Notes: a model not told the origin generated them from the sequence alone. A stretch of 64,000 bases of DNA from Blautia hansenii DSM 20583 (GCF_002222595.2 NZ_CP022413.2:1380001-1444000), one strand, 5' to 3'. Shown: positions 26,362 to 35,082, numbered from the stretch's first letter. A program made the numbers and translations.

Positions 26362-27045
26362 CTAATGAAAAATTCTTTTGCGGTTGTATACTAAATGCAG
26401 ATACATCGCATCTTTAGCGCCGATGACATCATGGTTTCGAATAGCTTCGGTGATATCCACATGTGTTTCGATTGTTTCCTGTATTAAATTACTGTTTGTC
26501 AGTTGTATAAAAAGAGGAATAGAACTGTTGATAACAGGAATAAGACGGGGAACAACAAGATTTTTGCTGCTCATAGCAATGGCAGTGTGAAATTCAATAT
26601 CTTTTTCTGTATGATTTTTCCCGCTTAGGAGCAATTCTTCGACTTCTTTACACAATTCGGAAATTTTTTCAATATCCTGTTCTGAGGCATTTGCAGCAGC
26701 CATTCCCGCAATGGAGGGTTCTAAAAGAAAACGCACTGCCAGTAAATCCTCTGCAAGTTTCTGCTTATTTTCTATAAATGTAAACCCAAGGGGGTCATTG
26801 ATTACGCCTGGAGAAGAGGCAACATAGGTACCGGAGCCCTGACGAATGGTTACGATATTTCGAGAAGCCAATAATTTCATTGCTTCTCGGATAGAACTGC
26901 GGCCTGCTCCCATTTTTTCAGCGAGTATGGACTCGTTGGGGAGCTTATCATTTGGTTTAAGATGATTATTCAAAATATAAGAAACAATATCATCAGACAG
27001 CTTTTCGGGTAAACTTTTTTCATTATCACTTGTAGAATTCATCAT
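26362..27045 (-). CDS. FadR-type GntR-family transcriptional regulator
   Basis: A 227-residue DNA-binding repressor or activator. An N-terminal winged helix (LSDDIVSYILNNHLKPNDKLPNESILAEKMGAGRSSIREAM, then IVTIRQGSGTYVA) is joined to an all-helical FCD ligand domain (LLAVRFLLEPSIAGMAAANAS, DIEFHTAIA, THVDITEAIRNHD), in which D/H residues normally hold a metal. FCD regulators typically sense organic acids or sugar acids. It is monocistronic, divergent from the two-component system at 27195. Nothing nearby shows which pathway it controls. Confidence 0.9.
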   Translation of the reverse strand: MMNSTSDNEKSLPEKLSDDIVSYILNNHLKPNDKLPNESILAEKMGAGRSSIREAMKLLASRNIVTIRQGSGTYVASSPGVINDPLGFTFIENKQKLAEDLLAVRFLLEPSIAGMAAANASEQDIEKISELCKEVEELLLSGKNHTEKDIEFHTAIAMSSKNLVVPRLIPVINSSIPLFIQLTNSNLIQETIETHVDITEAIRNHDVIGAKDAMYLHLVYNRKRIFH

Positions 27046-27194
27046 ATCATTTTCCTTTCTTTCTGCTTCTGAAAATCTACCATTATAGGATAAAATACAA
27101 AAAAATAAATGTCAAACGGAAATATTTTTAGGTTGGTTTAAAGCTTTTATAGTATAATTTAATCACTATTATAAAAATTTCGGAGGAACAGGAT

Positions 27195-27869
27195 ATGAGA
27201 TTATTACTTGCAGAAGATGAAAAAGCACTCTCAAAAGCGCTTACTGCAATTTTAGAAAGAAATAATTATTCCGTAGATGCTGTTTATGACGGACAGGCGG
27301 CTTTGGAATATCTGGAGGCAGATAATTATGATGGTGTTATTCTTGATATTATGATGCCCAAAATAGATGGAATTACGGTGTTAAAAGAAATCCGAAAGAA
27401 GGGGAATTTAATTCCTGTTTTGTTATTGACAGCAAAATCTGAAGTGGATGATAAGGTAGAAGGCTTAGATGCCGGAGCCAATGATTATCTTGCAAAGCCC
27501 TTTCATTCAAAAGAATTACTGGCACGAATTCGTGCTATGACACGTGTGCAGACAGGACAGACCGGTTCAATTCTTAAAATGGGGAATGTAACCTTAAATC
27601 GTGCAGCTTTTGAGCTTTCTACATCAAAAGGAAGCTTTCGACTGGCAAACAAAGAATTTCAGATGATAGAGCTTATGATGAGCAATCCGGGAGTTTTGAT
27701 TTCAGCAGAACGATTTATGGAAAAAATCTGGGGATATGACAGTGAGGCAGAAATCAATGTAGTATGGGTATATATTTCTTATTTGAGAAAAAAGCTGGCT
27801 GCGTTACAGGCAGATATTCAAATTAAAGTTACCAGAAGTGTAGGATATTCTCTGGAGGAAATAAAATGA
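27195..27869 (+). CDS. OmpR-family response regulator
   Basis: A 224-residue two-component regulator. The receiver domain has the acidic pocket EDE near the N-terminus, the phospho-acceptor Asp in VILDIMMPKIDG, TAKSEVDDKVEGLDAGANDYLAKPF with the conserved Lys, and a C-terminal winged helix (FELSTSKGSFRLANKEFQMIELM, then VVWVYISYLRKKL). CGGAGGAAC precedes the ATG. Its stop overlaps the kinase start (ATGA). A TATAAT lies at 27153-27158, without a clear -35. The surface-gene run VTC-DUF4956-DUF4353 follows the kinase and is its likely target. Confidence 0.95.
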   Translation: MRLLLAEDEKALSKALTAILERNNYSVDAVYDGQAALEYLEADNYDGVILDIMMPKIDGITVLKEIRKKGNLIPVLLLTAKSEVDDKVEGLDAGANDYLAKPFHSKELLARIRAMTRVQTGQTGSILKMGNVTLNRAAFELSTSKGSFRLANKEFQMIELMMSNPGVLISAERFMEKIWGYDSEAEINVVWVYISYLRKKLAALQADIQIKVTRSVGYSLEEIK

Positions 27870-29122
27870 TTGCAAAACTGCGGAAAAAATTGATTTTTGT
27901 GTCTATGGTTTCTCTTTTTATTGTTCTTTTTGTACTTATTCTTTCTATTGGAATTTTAAATTACAGAAAGCTTGTGACAGATGCGGACCATGTACTTTCT
28001 ATTTTGGCAGAAAATAACGGAAAGTTTCCGGAAAGAGAAGAACCGAAGGAACCGCCAAAGCCTGAAAAAAATTTTTCTGAAAAAAACCACCTTCTTTCGC
28101 CGGAATTACCTTATGAGTCAAGATATTTTTCAGCAACTGTAAATAAAGAAGGAGAAGTGCTTTCTGTGGAAGCAGGGAAAATTGTCACGGTAAACGAGGA
28201 AACAATTATCGAATACGTACAGGAGGTTTGGCAGAAGGGAAAGCAAAAAGGCTTTATTGAAAACTATCGTTTTTTATTAAGCCGTAATGACACAGAAATA
28301 CGTATTATTTTTTTAGACTGTGGAAGAAGCTTAAACACTTTTCGAATGTTTCTTTTTATTGCTGCTTTTGTGAGCTTTTTAGGATTTTTAGCAGTGTGTC
28401 TTTTAATGATTTTTTTATCTGCATATATTGTAAAACCGTTTTTAGAAAATTATGAAAAACAAAAGCGGTTTATCACCGATGCCGGACATGAATTGAAAAC
28501 TCCTCTTACAATTATTGACGCAGATGCAGAGGTTTTAGAAATGGATTTCGGAGAAAATGAATGGCTCAGTGATATTCAAAATCAAACAAAAAGGCTGACA
28601 GATTTAACAAACAATTTGATTTTATTGGCACGTATGGAAGAGGAAAGTATGAAGCTTCCTATGGTAGAATTTCCTTTATCAGATGTGGCAGAAGAAGTTA
28701 TAGGAAATTTCCAGACACTGGCAAAAGCTCAAAATAAATTTCTTCACGGAAAAATTCAGCCAATGATTTCTATGAAGGGAGATGAGAAAGCAATTCGCCA
28801 GTTAATCGGGATTTTACTGGATAATGCTGTGAAATATTCAGATGAAAAGGGAGAAATATTGCTGACTGTGGAAGTACAGAGAAATCACATTTTTCTTTCT
28901 GTTTTTAATACGACAGAATTTATAAATAAAAAAGAAATTGCTCATTTATTTGAGCGGTTTTATAGAGCGGATAAGTCTCGAAATTCGCAGACAGGGGGGT
29001 ATGGCATCGGGCTCTCTATTGCCGCTGCCACAGTGCGTGCGAATAAAGGCAAAATTTCTGCAATTACAGAAGATGAAAAATCTCTTAGAATTACAGCGGT
29101 ATTTCCAAATGGAAAAAAATAA
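27866..29122 (+). CDS. Sensor histidine kinase
   Basis: A 418-residue membrane kinase. Helix 1 spans about residues 11-30 (FVSMVSLFIVLFVLILSIGIL), then an extracytoplasmic sensor of about 125 residues with a Pro/Lys/Glu-rich patch (REEPKEPPKPEKNF), then helix 2 (FLFIAAFVSFLGFLAVCLLMI). There is no clear HAMP. The H box is DAGHELKTPLTII, the N box ILLDNAVKYSDEKG and the G box GGYGIGLSIAAATV. It is translationally coupled to the response regulator. Confidence 0.94.
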   Translation: MIAKLRKKLIFVSMVSLFIVLFVLILSIGILNYRKLVTDADHVLSILAENNGKFPEREEPKEPPKPEKNFSEKNHLLSPELPYESRYFSATVNKEGEVLSVEAGKIVTVNEETIIEYVQEVWQKGKQKGFIENYRFLLSRNDTEIRIIFLDCGRSLNTFRMFLFIAAFVSFLGFLAVCLLMIFLSAYIVKPFLENYEKQKRFITDAGHELKTPLTIIDADAEVLEMDFGENEWLSDIQNQTKRLTDLTNNLILLARMEEESMKLPMVEFPLSDVAEEVIGNFQTLAKAQNKFLHGKIQPMISMKGDEKAIRQLIGILLDNAVKYSDEKGEILLTVEVQRNHIFLSVFNTTEFINKKEIAHLFERFYRADKSRNSQTGGYGIGLSIAAATVRANKGKISAITEDEKSLRITAVFPNGKK

Positions 29123-29136
29123 ATTCTATTTTAAGT

Positions 29137-29164
29137 TTGATTAAGGTTTCTTCTTTATACTATG
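29137..29164 (+). promoter_or_regulatory. Possible promoter of the VTC-DUF4956 operon
   Basis: A TTTGAT/TACTAT pair with about 16-17 bp spacing lies in the 76-bp gap between the kinase and the VTC gene. It would allow separate expression of the surface genes; the match is moderate. Confidence 0.35.
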
Positions 29165-29198
29165 TCATGAAGAAAAACAATAGAAACAGGAGGAACTT

Positions 29199-29918
29199 AT
29201 GGCATATCAAGCTACATTTAAAAGATACGAATTAAAGTATTTGCTGTCAAAGAAGGAAAAAGAAAAAGTTCTTGAGGCTATGGCAGCATATATGGAATTA
29301 GACAAATATGGAAGATGCACCATACGAAATATTTATTTGGACACAGATAATTTTCGTTTAATCAGACGTTCTTTGGAAAAACCGGTCTACAAGGAAAAGC
29401 TTAGAATACGCAGTTATCGCAGAGTAGAACCACAAGATACGGTGTTCGTAGAATTAAAAAAGAAATATAAGTCGGTTGTATATAAACGCAGACTGGTGCT
29501 TTCAGAAAAAGAAGTCATGGAAAGCTTTCGAAAGGAAACGCCATTACCGCTCCATTCACAAATCGGAGATGAAATTGAATATTTTCGGGAATATTACGGA
29601 CATTTATATCCGGCTGTTTTCCTTTCTTACGAAAGAGAAGCTTATTTTATGAAAGATGGTTCTGATTTTCGTGTTACCTTTGATGAAAATATCTTGTACC
29701 GCAGAGAAAATTTTTCTCTTGGCAGTTCTGTTTACGGAACACCTCTTTTAGAAGAGGGTCAAACATTAATGGAAATTAAGACATCAGGGGGTATTCCTCT
29801 TTGGATGAGCCAAATTCTTACACAGTGCCATATTTATAAAACTTCATTTTCAAAATATGGACTGGCATATAAAAATATGATAGCCGAGAAAATACAGGGA
29901 GGAATAAAATATGCTTAA
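29199..29918 (+). CDS. VTC-domain protein, candidate polyphosphate polymerase
   Basis: The 239-residue protein is a stand-alone VTC/CYTH-like tunnel domain, the fold that makes polyphosphate from ATP in yeast Vtc4. Tunnel-lining residues are all present: KRYELKYLL, NIYLDTDNF, KLRIRSYRR, FVELKKKYKSVVYKRR, FLSYEREAYF, RVTFDENILY, LMEIKTSGG and SFSKYGLAYKN. No membrane segment is visible. The 3' end overlaps the DUF4956 membrane protein gene by eight bases, so the two are translated together and DUF4956 may be its membrane partner. Catalysis is inferred from conserved residues, not shown. Confidence 0.88.
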   Translation: MAYQATFKRYELKYLLSKKEKEKVLEAMAAYMELDKYGRCTIRNIYLDTDNFRLIRRSLEKPVYKEKLRIRSYRRVEPQDTVFVELKKKYKSVVYKRRLVLSEKEVMESFRKETPLPLHSQIGDEIEYFREYYGHLYPAVFLSYEREAYFMKDGSDFRVTFDENILYRRENFSLGSSVYGTPLLEEGQTLMEIKTSGGIPLWMSQILTQCHIYKTSFSKYGLAYKNMIAEKIQGGIKYA

Positions 29919-30606
29919 TCATTTGTTTAAAGGAATTTTTGATACAAGTACAACGGAGGTAATTGCAGTATCTGATTTTCTTCTGTGTGTGTGTTGTGCC
30001 TTGATAATCGGTCTGTTTCTGGCATTTGCCTATATGTACCGTATCCGCTATACGAAAAGCTTTGTGGCAACCTTAGCTGTGCTGCCTGCTGTTGTATGTG
30101 TAGTAATTATGATGGTAAACGGGAATGTAGGTGCTGGTGTAGCTGTTGCAGGAGCATTTAGTCTGGTGCGGTTTCGTTCTGTGCCCGGCTCAGCAAAGGA
30201 AATCGGAGCAATCTTTCTTGCAATGGGAACCGGTTTAGTAGTAGGAATGGGCTATTTAGGATATGGGATTTTAGTAGCTCTCTTATTGGGCAGTGTCAAT
30301 ATGATTTATAATTGTGTTGGCTTTGGTGCAGGGAAGAAAGCGGAATTATATAAGACATTACATATTACAATTCCGGAGGACTTGGATTATACAGGAGTTT
30401 TTGAGGAGATTTTACAGACATACACCTCTCAATATGAGGTTGTTCGAGTGAAAACCACAAATATGGGAAGCTTATTTAAACTTACTTATAATTTGACTTT
30501 AAAAAACAAAGAACAGGAAAAAGAGTTTATTGACGAATTGCGTTGCCGAAATGGAAATTTGGAAATTACCATGTCAAAGCAGGAAACGGCAATCGGAGAA
30601 TTATAA
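29911..30606 (+). CDS. DUF4956 membrane protein
   Basis: A 231-residue integral membrane protein. About four helices fall in residues 20-135 (FLLCVCCALIIGLFLAFAYM, FVATLAVLPAVVCVVIMMV, the Gly/Ala-rich VAVAGAFSLVRFRSVPGSA, and MGYLGYGILVALLLGSVNMIY). GAFSLVRFRS is the family hallmark. The last 90 residues form a cytosolic alpha-beta domain. The family commonly sits beside VTC proteins and CotH or carbohydrate-binding proteins in Clostridia. Its function is unknown; a channel or scaffold for the VTC product is an inference. Confidence 0.88.
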   Translation: MLNHLFKGIFDTSTTEVIAVSDFLLCVCCALIIGLFLAFAYMYRIRYTKSFVATLAVLPAVVCVVIMMVNGNVGAGVAVAGAFSLVRFRSVPGSAKEIGAIFLAMGTGLVVGMGYLGYGILVALLLGSVNMIYNCVGFGAGKKAELYKTLHITIPEDLDYTGVFEEILQTYTSQYEVVRVKTTNMGSLFKLTYNLTLKNKEQEKEFIDELRCRNGNLEITMSKQETAIGEL

Positions 30607-30618
30607 GGAGAATAATAC

Positions 30619-32106
30619 ATGAAGAAAAAAGTATATATGCTTCTGCTTGCTCTTGGAACGATATTGCTGTGTAGTTGCCAAAATCAACCGGTGTCAGAAA
30701 GCAAGTCTGACGGACAGACGGAAGAAAACAGCGTAGAGATTGACCTTACAGGAAACAGCGCAGAATGCACGTCAAAAGCAGTTGAAGTATCAGAAGGAAA
30801 GGTACGAATTACAGACGAGGGTACTTATACTTTGTCGGGAACATTGGAAGGAAGCGTTATCATTGATGCAAGTAATACCGATAAAGTAGAGTTAATATTA
30901 AAAAATGCGGAAATTAACAGCGCTGACTTTGCCGCTATTTATGTGCTGTCAGCGGATAAGGTTACAATTACGACAGAGGAGGAAACACAAAACAGTCTTT
31001 CGAATAGCGGAGAATATCAAAATATAGATGAAAATCAAGTAGACGGAGTTGTTTTTTCAAAAGCCGATTTAACTCTAAAAGGAGAAGGAATATTAAATAT
31101 TCAGGCTTCTTATGGACACGGAATTGTGTCCAAGGATGAATTGATTTTCAGCAGCGGTACTTACGATATTACTGTAGCATCCCATGGAATTACAGGTAAG
31201 GACTGTGTAGAAATTACAGGTGGAGCTTATAGCATTACAGCAGGGAAAGACGGTATTCATGCAGAAAATAAGGATGACAGCAATTTGGGTTATCTCCATA
31301 TAGGAGACGGAGAGTTTACGATAAATGCAGGAGATGACGGAATACACAGTGCGTCACAGGTTATGATTGCAGGCGGAAAAGTGGATATTACAAACAGCTA
31401 TGAGGGAATAGAGGGACTGAGTATTGATATTACAGGAGGCGATATACAGATTACGGCAAGTGATGATGGAATGAATGCCGCAGGAGGAGCAGACGGCAGC
31501 AGTACAGGAGGAAAAGAGGAGGATATTTTTGCTGTTACAGAAGGCGCTTATATACAGATTTCAGGAGGAACTGTCTCAGTGAATGCTTCCGGAGACGGAT
31601 TGGACTCTAACGGAGATTTGACGATTTCAGGAGGAAAAACTTATGTATCTGGTTCACAGGAGGGAAGTAACGGAGCAGTTGATTATAATGGAAAAGGTAC
31701 AATAACCGGAGGTATTTTTGCTGCCGCAGGAGCATCGGGTATGGCACAGAATTTTCAGGAAGCTTCTACGCAGGGAGCAATATTGATTTCTACGGAACAG
31801 CAGGAAGCGCAAAGCTCTGTGGTTCTTTATGACAGCGAGGGAAAGGAATTGCTTAACTGGCAGCCTTTAAAGGCATATTCCAGTGTTCTTGTCAGTTGTC
31901 CGGAAATCAAGGAAGACGGCACTTATCAGCTAAGTGCAGGCAACAGCAGCAGTGAAATTACCATGACCGGTCTGATTTACGGAACAGAGCAAATGCAGGG
32001 AGGAGCTATGGGAGAAAGGAAAGCTCCTTTCGAGGGAGGACAAATGCCTGAGGGACAACCGGGAGAGCCACCAGAGGGGCAGGATAACAGAATGCCTCCG
32101 GCTTAA
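30619..32106 (+). CDS. Secreted carbohydrate-binding-domain (DUF4353-type) lipoprotein
   Basis: A 495-residue extracellular protein. The signal peptide ends in a lipobox-like LLCSCQ, with the lipidated cysteine near residue 20. The body is a repetitive beta-helix or beta-solenoid with recurring ITGG, ITAGKDGIHAEN, INAGDDGIHSAS, ITASDDGMNAAGG and VNASGDGLDSNGD turns, the DUF4353 pattern. The C-terminus is Gly/Pro/Glu-rich (GGQMPEGQPGEPPEG), like a wall-spanning or flexible tail. It is 12 bp after the DUF4956 gene. Related proteins are associated with CotH-type kinases, but no cotH gene lies in this window. Confidence 0.87.
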   Translation: MKKKVYMLLLALGTILLCSCQNQPVSESKSDGQTEENSVEIDLTGNSAECTSKAVEVSEGKVRITDEGTYTLSGTLEGSVIIDASNTDKVELILKNAEINSADFAAIYVLSADKVTITTEEETQNSLSNSGEYQNIDENQVDGVVFSKADLTLKGEGILNIQASYGHGIVSKDELIFSSGTYDITVASHGITGKDCVEITGGAYSITAGKDGIHAENKDDSNLGYLHIGDGEFTINAGDDGIHSASQVMIAGGKVDITNSYEGIEGLSIDITGGDIQITASDDGMNAAGGADGSSTGGKEEDIFAVTEGAYIQISGGTVSVNASGDGLDSNGDLTISGGKTYVSGSQEGSNGAVDYNGKGTITGGIFAAAGASGMAQNFQEASTQGAILISTEQQEAQSSVVLYDSEGKELLNWQPLKAYSSVLVSCPEIKEDGTYQLSAGNSSSEITMTGLIYGTEQMQGGAMGERKAPFEGGQMPEGQPGEPPEGQDNRMPPA

Positions 32107-32185
32107 ATTTTATAAGATTAAGATAGCAATCAAGTCTGATTTGAAGTATAATAATAACAGAAACGGAAAGGAAGGGAATAGAAGA

Positions 32186-32752
32186 ATGAAAGTATTATTA
32201 TTAAACGGAAGTCCCAGAAAAGAAGGGTGTACTTTTACAGCATTAAATCAGATAGCAGAGTCATTAAACAAACAGGGAATAGAAACAGAAATTTTTCAGG
32301 CGGGAAATGCTGACATGGAAAATGTAAAAGAGGCTGCGAAAAAATTGGAAACAGCCGATGGACTGATTGTAGGTTCACCTGTATATTGGGCTTCTCCCAC
32401 AGGACAGATTATAGAGTTTATGGATAAACTTTCTTCATTGGCAGGAAAGCACATGCTATATAAACCGGCGGCAGCTATCGCATCAGCAAGACGTGCGGGA
32501 ACAACGGCAACCTTGGAGGTTCTTACAAAATATTTCCAATTTTTCCAGATGCCTGTCATTTCATCAAATTATTGGAATATGGTTCATGGAAATACACCGG
32601 AAGAAGTAATGCAGGACGAAGAAGGACTTCAAATTATGAGAACGCTGGGTACCAATATGGCATGGGTTTTAAAGTGTCTGGAAGCAGGAAAAAATGCCGG
32701 TATTAAGAAACCTACACCGGAAGAAAAAATCAAAACGAATTTTATAAGATAA
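32186..32752 (+). CDS. Flavodoxin-like NAD(P)H:FMN reductase
   Basis: A 188-residue flavoprotein. It starts MKVLLLNGSPRKEGCTFTAL, the phosphate-binding loop of the NADPH-dependent FMN reductase/iron-sulfur flavoprotein group, followed by GLIVGSPVYWASPTGQIIEFMDKL and ASARRAGTTATLEVLTKYF. The ATG at 32186 is used since AAGGAAGGG precedes it; the frame is open 45 bases upstream. There is no CxxC cluster motif, so an ordinary FMN reductase or quinone reductase is likely. It is followed by a terminator. Confidence 0.88.
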   Translation: MKVLLLNGSPRKEGCTFTALNQIAESLNKQGIETEIFQAGNADMENVKEAAKKLETADGLIVGSPVYWASPTGQIIEFMDKLSSLAGKHMLYKPAAAIASARRAGTTATLEVLTKYFQFFQMPVISSNYWNMVHGNTPEEVMQDEEGLQIMRTLGTNMAWVLKCLEAGKNAGIKKPTPEEKIKTNFIR

Positions 32753-32758
32753 GGAAAT

Positions 32759-32798
32759 AGGCGAAAGGTTGGAGTAAAATCAGCTTTTCGCCTTTATT
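32759..32798 (+). terminator. Terminator after the flavodoxin-like gene
   Basis: AGGCGAAAG (32759-32767) pairs with CTTTTCGCCT (32784-32793), followed by TTATT. Confidence 0.75.
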
Positions 32799-32808
32799 AT
32801 AGAAATTA

Positions 32809-33015
32809 TTATTCTTCGTATTGAAAAATAAGAGATATGCTCTGTATTTCGCCTGTTCCTCGCATTTCAATGGGAATGTATCCACAAAATTCCCAGCCGT
32901 TTTCTATACGCTCACGGATAATGTCTTCTGCTTTATTAAATCCATAGCTTGTTCCTTTTCCAAAACCAAAACCCCAAAATTCAGCTTTTATTTTTACAAA
33001 ATCAACTTTTTTCAT
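32809..33015 (-). CDS. Small DUF4177-like protein
   Basis: A 68-residue protein starting MKKVDFVKIKAEFWGFGFGK with an AAAAGGAGTGACAG ribosome site upstream. The shape (strand, glycine-rich turn, helix with the sequence IIRERIENGWEFCGYIPIE, final strand ending IFQYEE) resembles the DUF4177 family of tiny alpha-beta proteins. The function is unknown. A second small protein of the same type is encoded at 58285-58485. It stands alone between two terminator/promoter regions. Confidence 0.75.
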   Translation of the reverse strand: MKKVDFVKIKAEFWGFGFGKGTSYGFNKAEDIIRERIENGWEFCGYIPIEMRGTGEIQSISLIFQYEE

Positions 33016-33096
33016 TCTGTCACTCCTTTTTACGAAATTACATAATACATTTTAATTATATCATAAAAAAAGATAAAAGAAAGAAATTTTAAGCAT

Positions 33097-33141
33097 AACA
33101 GTATATAACAGTTGACAAACAGTTATATACTGTTATATACT
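33097..33141 (+). promoter_or_regulatory. Promoter overlapping a 17-bp inverted repeat (candidate YtrA-type operator)
   Basis: AACAGTATATAACAGTT (33097-33113) is the exact reverse complement of AACAGTTATATACTGTT (33118-33134). The TTGACA -35 box (33112-33117) lies in the four-base spacer region and TATACT at 33136-33141 (18-bp spacing) or TATATA at 33134-33139 is the -10. A further ATATACTGTT half copy follows. The layout suggests autorepression by the GntR protein encoded next. Confidence 0.75.
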
Positions 33142-33163
33142 GTTTGTTAACAGGAGGAAAACA

Positions 33164-33547
33164 ATGAAGATTATAATCAATAACTCATCGATGGTACCGA
33201 TTTATGAACAGCTCATGGAGCAGATAAAAACAATGATTTTAAATGAAGAATTAAAAGAAGACGAGATTTTGCCTTCTGTGCGCTCTTTGGCAAAAGAATT
33301 AAAAATAAGCGCTCTTACTGTAAAAAAGGCGTATGACAATTTAGAGCAAGAAGGATTTACCGTTACGGTTCACGGAAAGGGCACTTATGTGGCAGCGGGA
33401 AATAACGCTGCAAAAGCAGAGGAACGAAGAAGGGAACTGGAGACGGACTTGGAAAATATTATTCAAAAAGGAAAAAGATATGGTATTTCCAATGAAGATA
33501 TCCGTTCTATGTTTGAAATGATAATGGAGGATGAAGAAGAATGCTGA
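33164..33547 (+). CDS. YtrA-type GntR-family regulator
   Basis: A 127-residue DNA-binding protein: a GntR winged helix (MVPIYEQLMEQIKTMILNEELKEDEILPSVRSLAKELKISALTVKKAYDNLEQEGF) and only a short helical tail (ETDLENIIQKGKRYGISNEDIRSMFE), the YtrA architecture. YtrA regulators repress adjoining ABC transporter genes. CAGGAGG precedes the ATG, and the 3' end overlaps the ATPase gene by seven bases. Confidence 0.93.
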   Translation: MKIIINNSSMVPIYEQLMEQIKTMILNEELKEDEILPSVRSLAKELKISALTVKKAYDNLEQEGFTVTVHGKGTYVAAGNNAAKAEERRRELETDLENIIQKGKRYGISNEDIRSMFEMIMEDEEEC

Positions 33548-34392
33548 AAATAAAAGATTTGAAAAAATCCTATGATTTATTCCAACTGGACGTGTCTTTT
33601 GAAATCCCAAGAGGCTGTATCACCGGCTTAATTGGGGCAAACGGAGCAGGGAAAAGTACAATTTTCAAAGGGATTTTAGATTTGATTTCCATAGACGGAG
33701 GAACGATTGAAATTTTTGGAAAAGATTATAAAACTCTTTCCAAGAAAGAAAAGGAAAAACTGGGTGTTGTACTGGCTGAGTCAGGATTTAGTGGATTTTT
33801 GACGGTTCAGGATGTGGCAAAGATACTGGAGAATATGTATTCCCAATTTGATAAAGCCATGTTTTTCGATTATTGCAAACGGTATCAATTACCTTTAAAG
33901 AAACAGATAAAAGAATTTTCCACGGGAATGAAAGCAAAGCTGAAAATTTTAACTGCAATTTCTCATAAAGCAGAATTTTTGCTTTTGGATGAACCTACCA
34001 CAGGCTTGGACGTTTTGGCAAGAGAGGACTTGCTTTCCATGCTCAGGGAATACATGGAGGAAAATGAAAACAGAACAATTTTAATCAGCTCACATATTTC
34101 CACAGACTTAGAGGGTTTATGTGATGATTTGTATATGATTGATAATGGAAAAGTAGTGCTCCATGAGGAAATTGACACGCTGCTGGGACAGTATGGATTA
34201 TTGAAGATTTCTTCTGAGCAGTACGACACCTTAGATAAAAACTATTTGCTTCGGAAAAAGAGAGAAAGCTGGGGATATGCCTGTCTGACCAATCAAAAGC
34301 AGTTTTATCTTGAAAATTATCCTTCTTATACAATGGAAAAGGGAAGCATAGATGAGGTAATTACTATGATGATAAAAGGAGAAAAGATATGA
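33541..34392 (+). CDS. ABC transporter ATP-binding protein
   Basis: A 283-residue ATPase. Walker A is GLIGANGAGKST, the signature is EFSTGMKAKLKI (a variant of LSGGQ), Walker B is LLLDEPTTGLD and the H loop is ISSHISTD. This degenerate signature is common in ABC-2-type exporters of the YtrB/BcrA kind. It overlaps ytrA-like by seven bases and the permease by four, so all three form one operon under the regulator. Confidence 0.94.
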   Translation: MLKIKDLKKSYDLFQLDVSFEIPRGCITGLIGANGAGKSTIFKGILDLISIDGGTIEIFGKDYKTLSKKEKEKLGVVLAESGFSGFLTVQDVAKILENMYSQFDKAMFFDYCKRYQLPLKKQIKEFSTGMKAKLKILTAISHKAEFLLLDEPTTGLDVLAREDLLSMLREYMEENENRTILISSHISTDLEGLCDDLYMIDNGKVVLHEEIDTLLGQYGLLKISSEQYDTLDKNYLLRKKRESWGYACLTNQKQFYLENYPSYTMEKGSIDEVITMMIKGEKI

Positions 34393-35045
34393 AAGGATTA
34401 TTTATAAAAGATATTGCTTTGATGAAGCATAATAAAAGATTATTGATGATTATATTTTTGACGGTACTTTTTTTACTTATGTCAGGCATGAACAGCAGTT
34501 TTCTCATGGGATATATGCCATTTATCTGTTGTATTCTGACCATGGGCACTATCAGCTATGACGAATATGAAAACGGACTTCCCTTTCTGTTTACATTGCC
34601 GGTTTCCAGAAAAGAGTATGTAAAAGAGAAGTTCTTACTGGGGTTTTTAACAGGAGGGGCAGGATTTCTCGTGAGTTCGGTAGTAACTACTGTTATGCAG
34701 TGGGTTAAGACACCGGAAATGGAATTTTTGCAGTGGTTTTTATTTTGCGGATGCTTTTTAATATTTCTGGCAATTTTTCTGGGGCTGATGATACCAATTC
34801 AGCTTAAATACGGCAGCGATAAAGGAAAAATCGTTTTTCTGGGAACTTTTTTGATTTTGATTGCTCTGTTTTATCTGATTACAAATATTTCCGAAAAGCT
34901 TTCCTTGGATTTGGGAGGGGTAAAACAGTTCTTGACAGGGATTTCTGACGGACAGTTTTTTGTGGGAGGTATACTGTTAGCGGTTGTTGTTTTAGGTATT
35001 TCTTATTATGTCAGTATTTGTATTATGGAGAAAAAAGAATTTTAG
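34389..35045 (+). CDS. ABC-2-type permease subunit
   Basis: A 218-residue membrane protein with about six hydrophobic segments (LLMIIFLTVLFLLMSGMNS, MPFICCILTMGTISYDEYE, GFLTGGAGFLVSSVVTTVM, WFLFCGCFLIFLAIFLGLMI, IVFLGTFLILIALFYLIT, FVGGILLAVVVLGISYYVS). The SYDEYENGLPFLFTLPVSRKEYVKEK segment is the typical ABC-2 cytoplasmic loop of these small exporters. No third subunit or peptide substrate gene is seen. The substrate may be an antimicrobial or lantibiotic-like stressor, inferred from YtrA relatives. Confidence 0.9.
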   Translation: MKGLFIKDIALMKHNKRLLMIIFLTVLFLLMSGMNSSFLMGYMPFICCILTMGTISYDEYENGLPFLFTLPVSRKEYVKEKFLLGFLTGGAGFLVSSVVTTVMQWVKTPEMEFLQWFLFCGCFLIFLAIFLGLMIPIQLKYGSDKGKIVFLGTFLILIALFYLITNISEKLSLDLGGVKQFLTGISDGQFFVGGILLAVVVLGISYYVSICIMEKKEF

Positions 35046-35054
35046 ATTTTGAAG

Positions 35055-35082
35055 TTGACATTTTTTATTTTGAGGCTATAAT
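35055..35082 (+). promoter_or_regulatory. Promoter of the marR-MATE operon
   Basis: TTGACA at 35055-35060 and TATAAT at 35077-35082 with a 16-bp spacer. The -10 box lies inside the left arm of the inverted repeat at 35075-35121. Confidence 0.8.
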
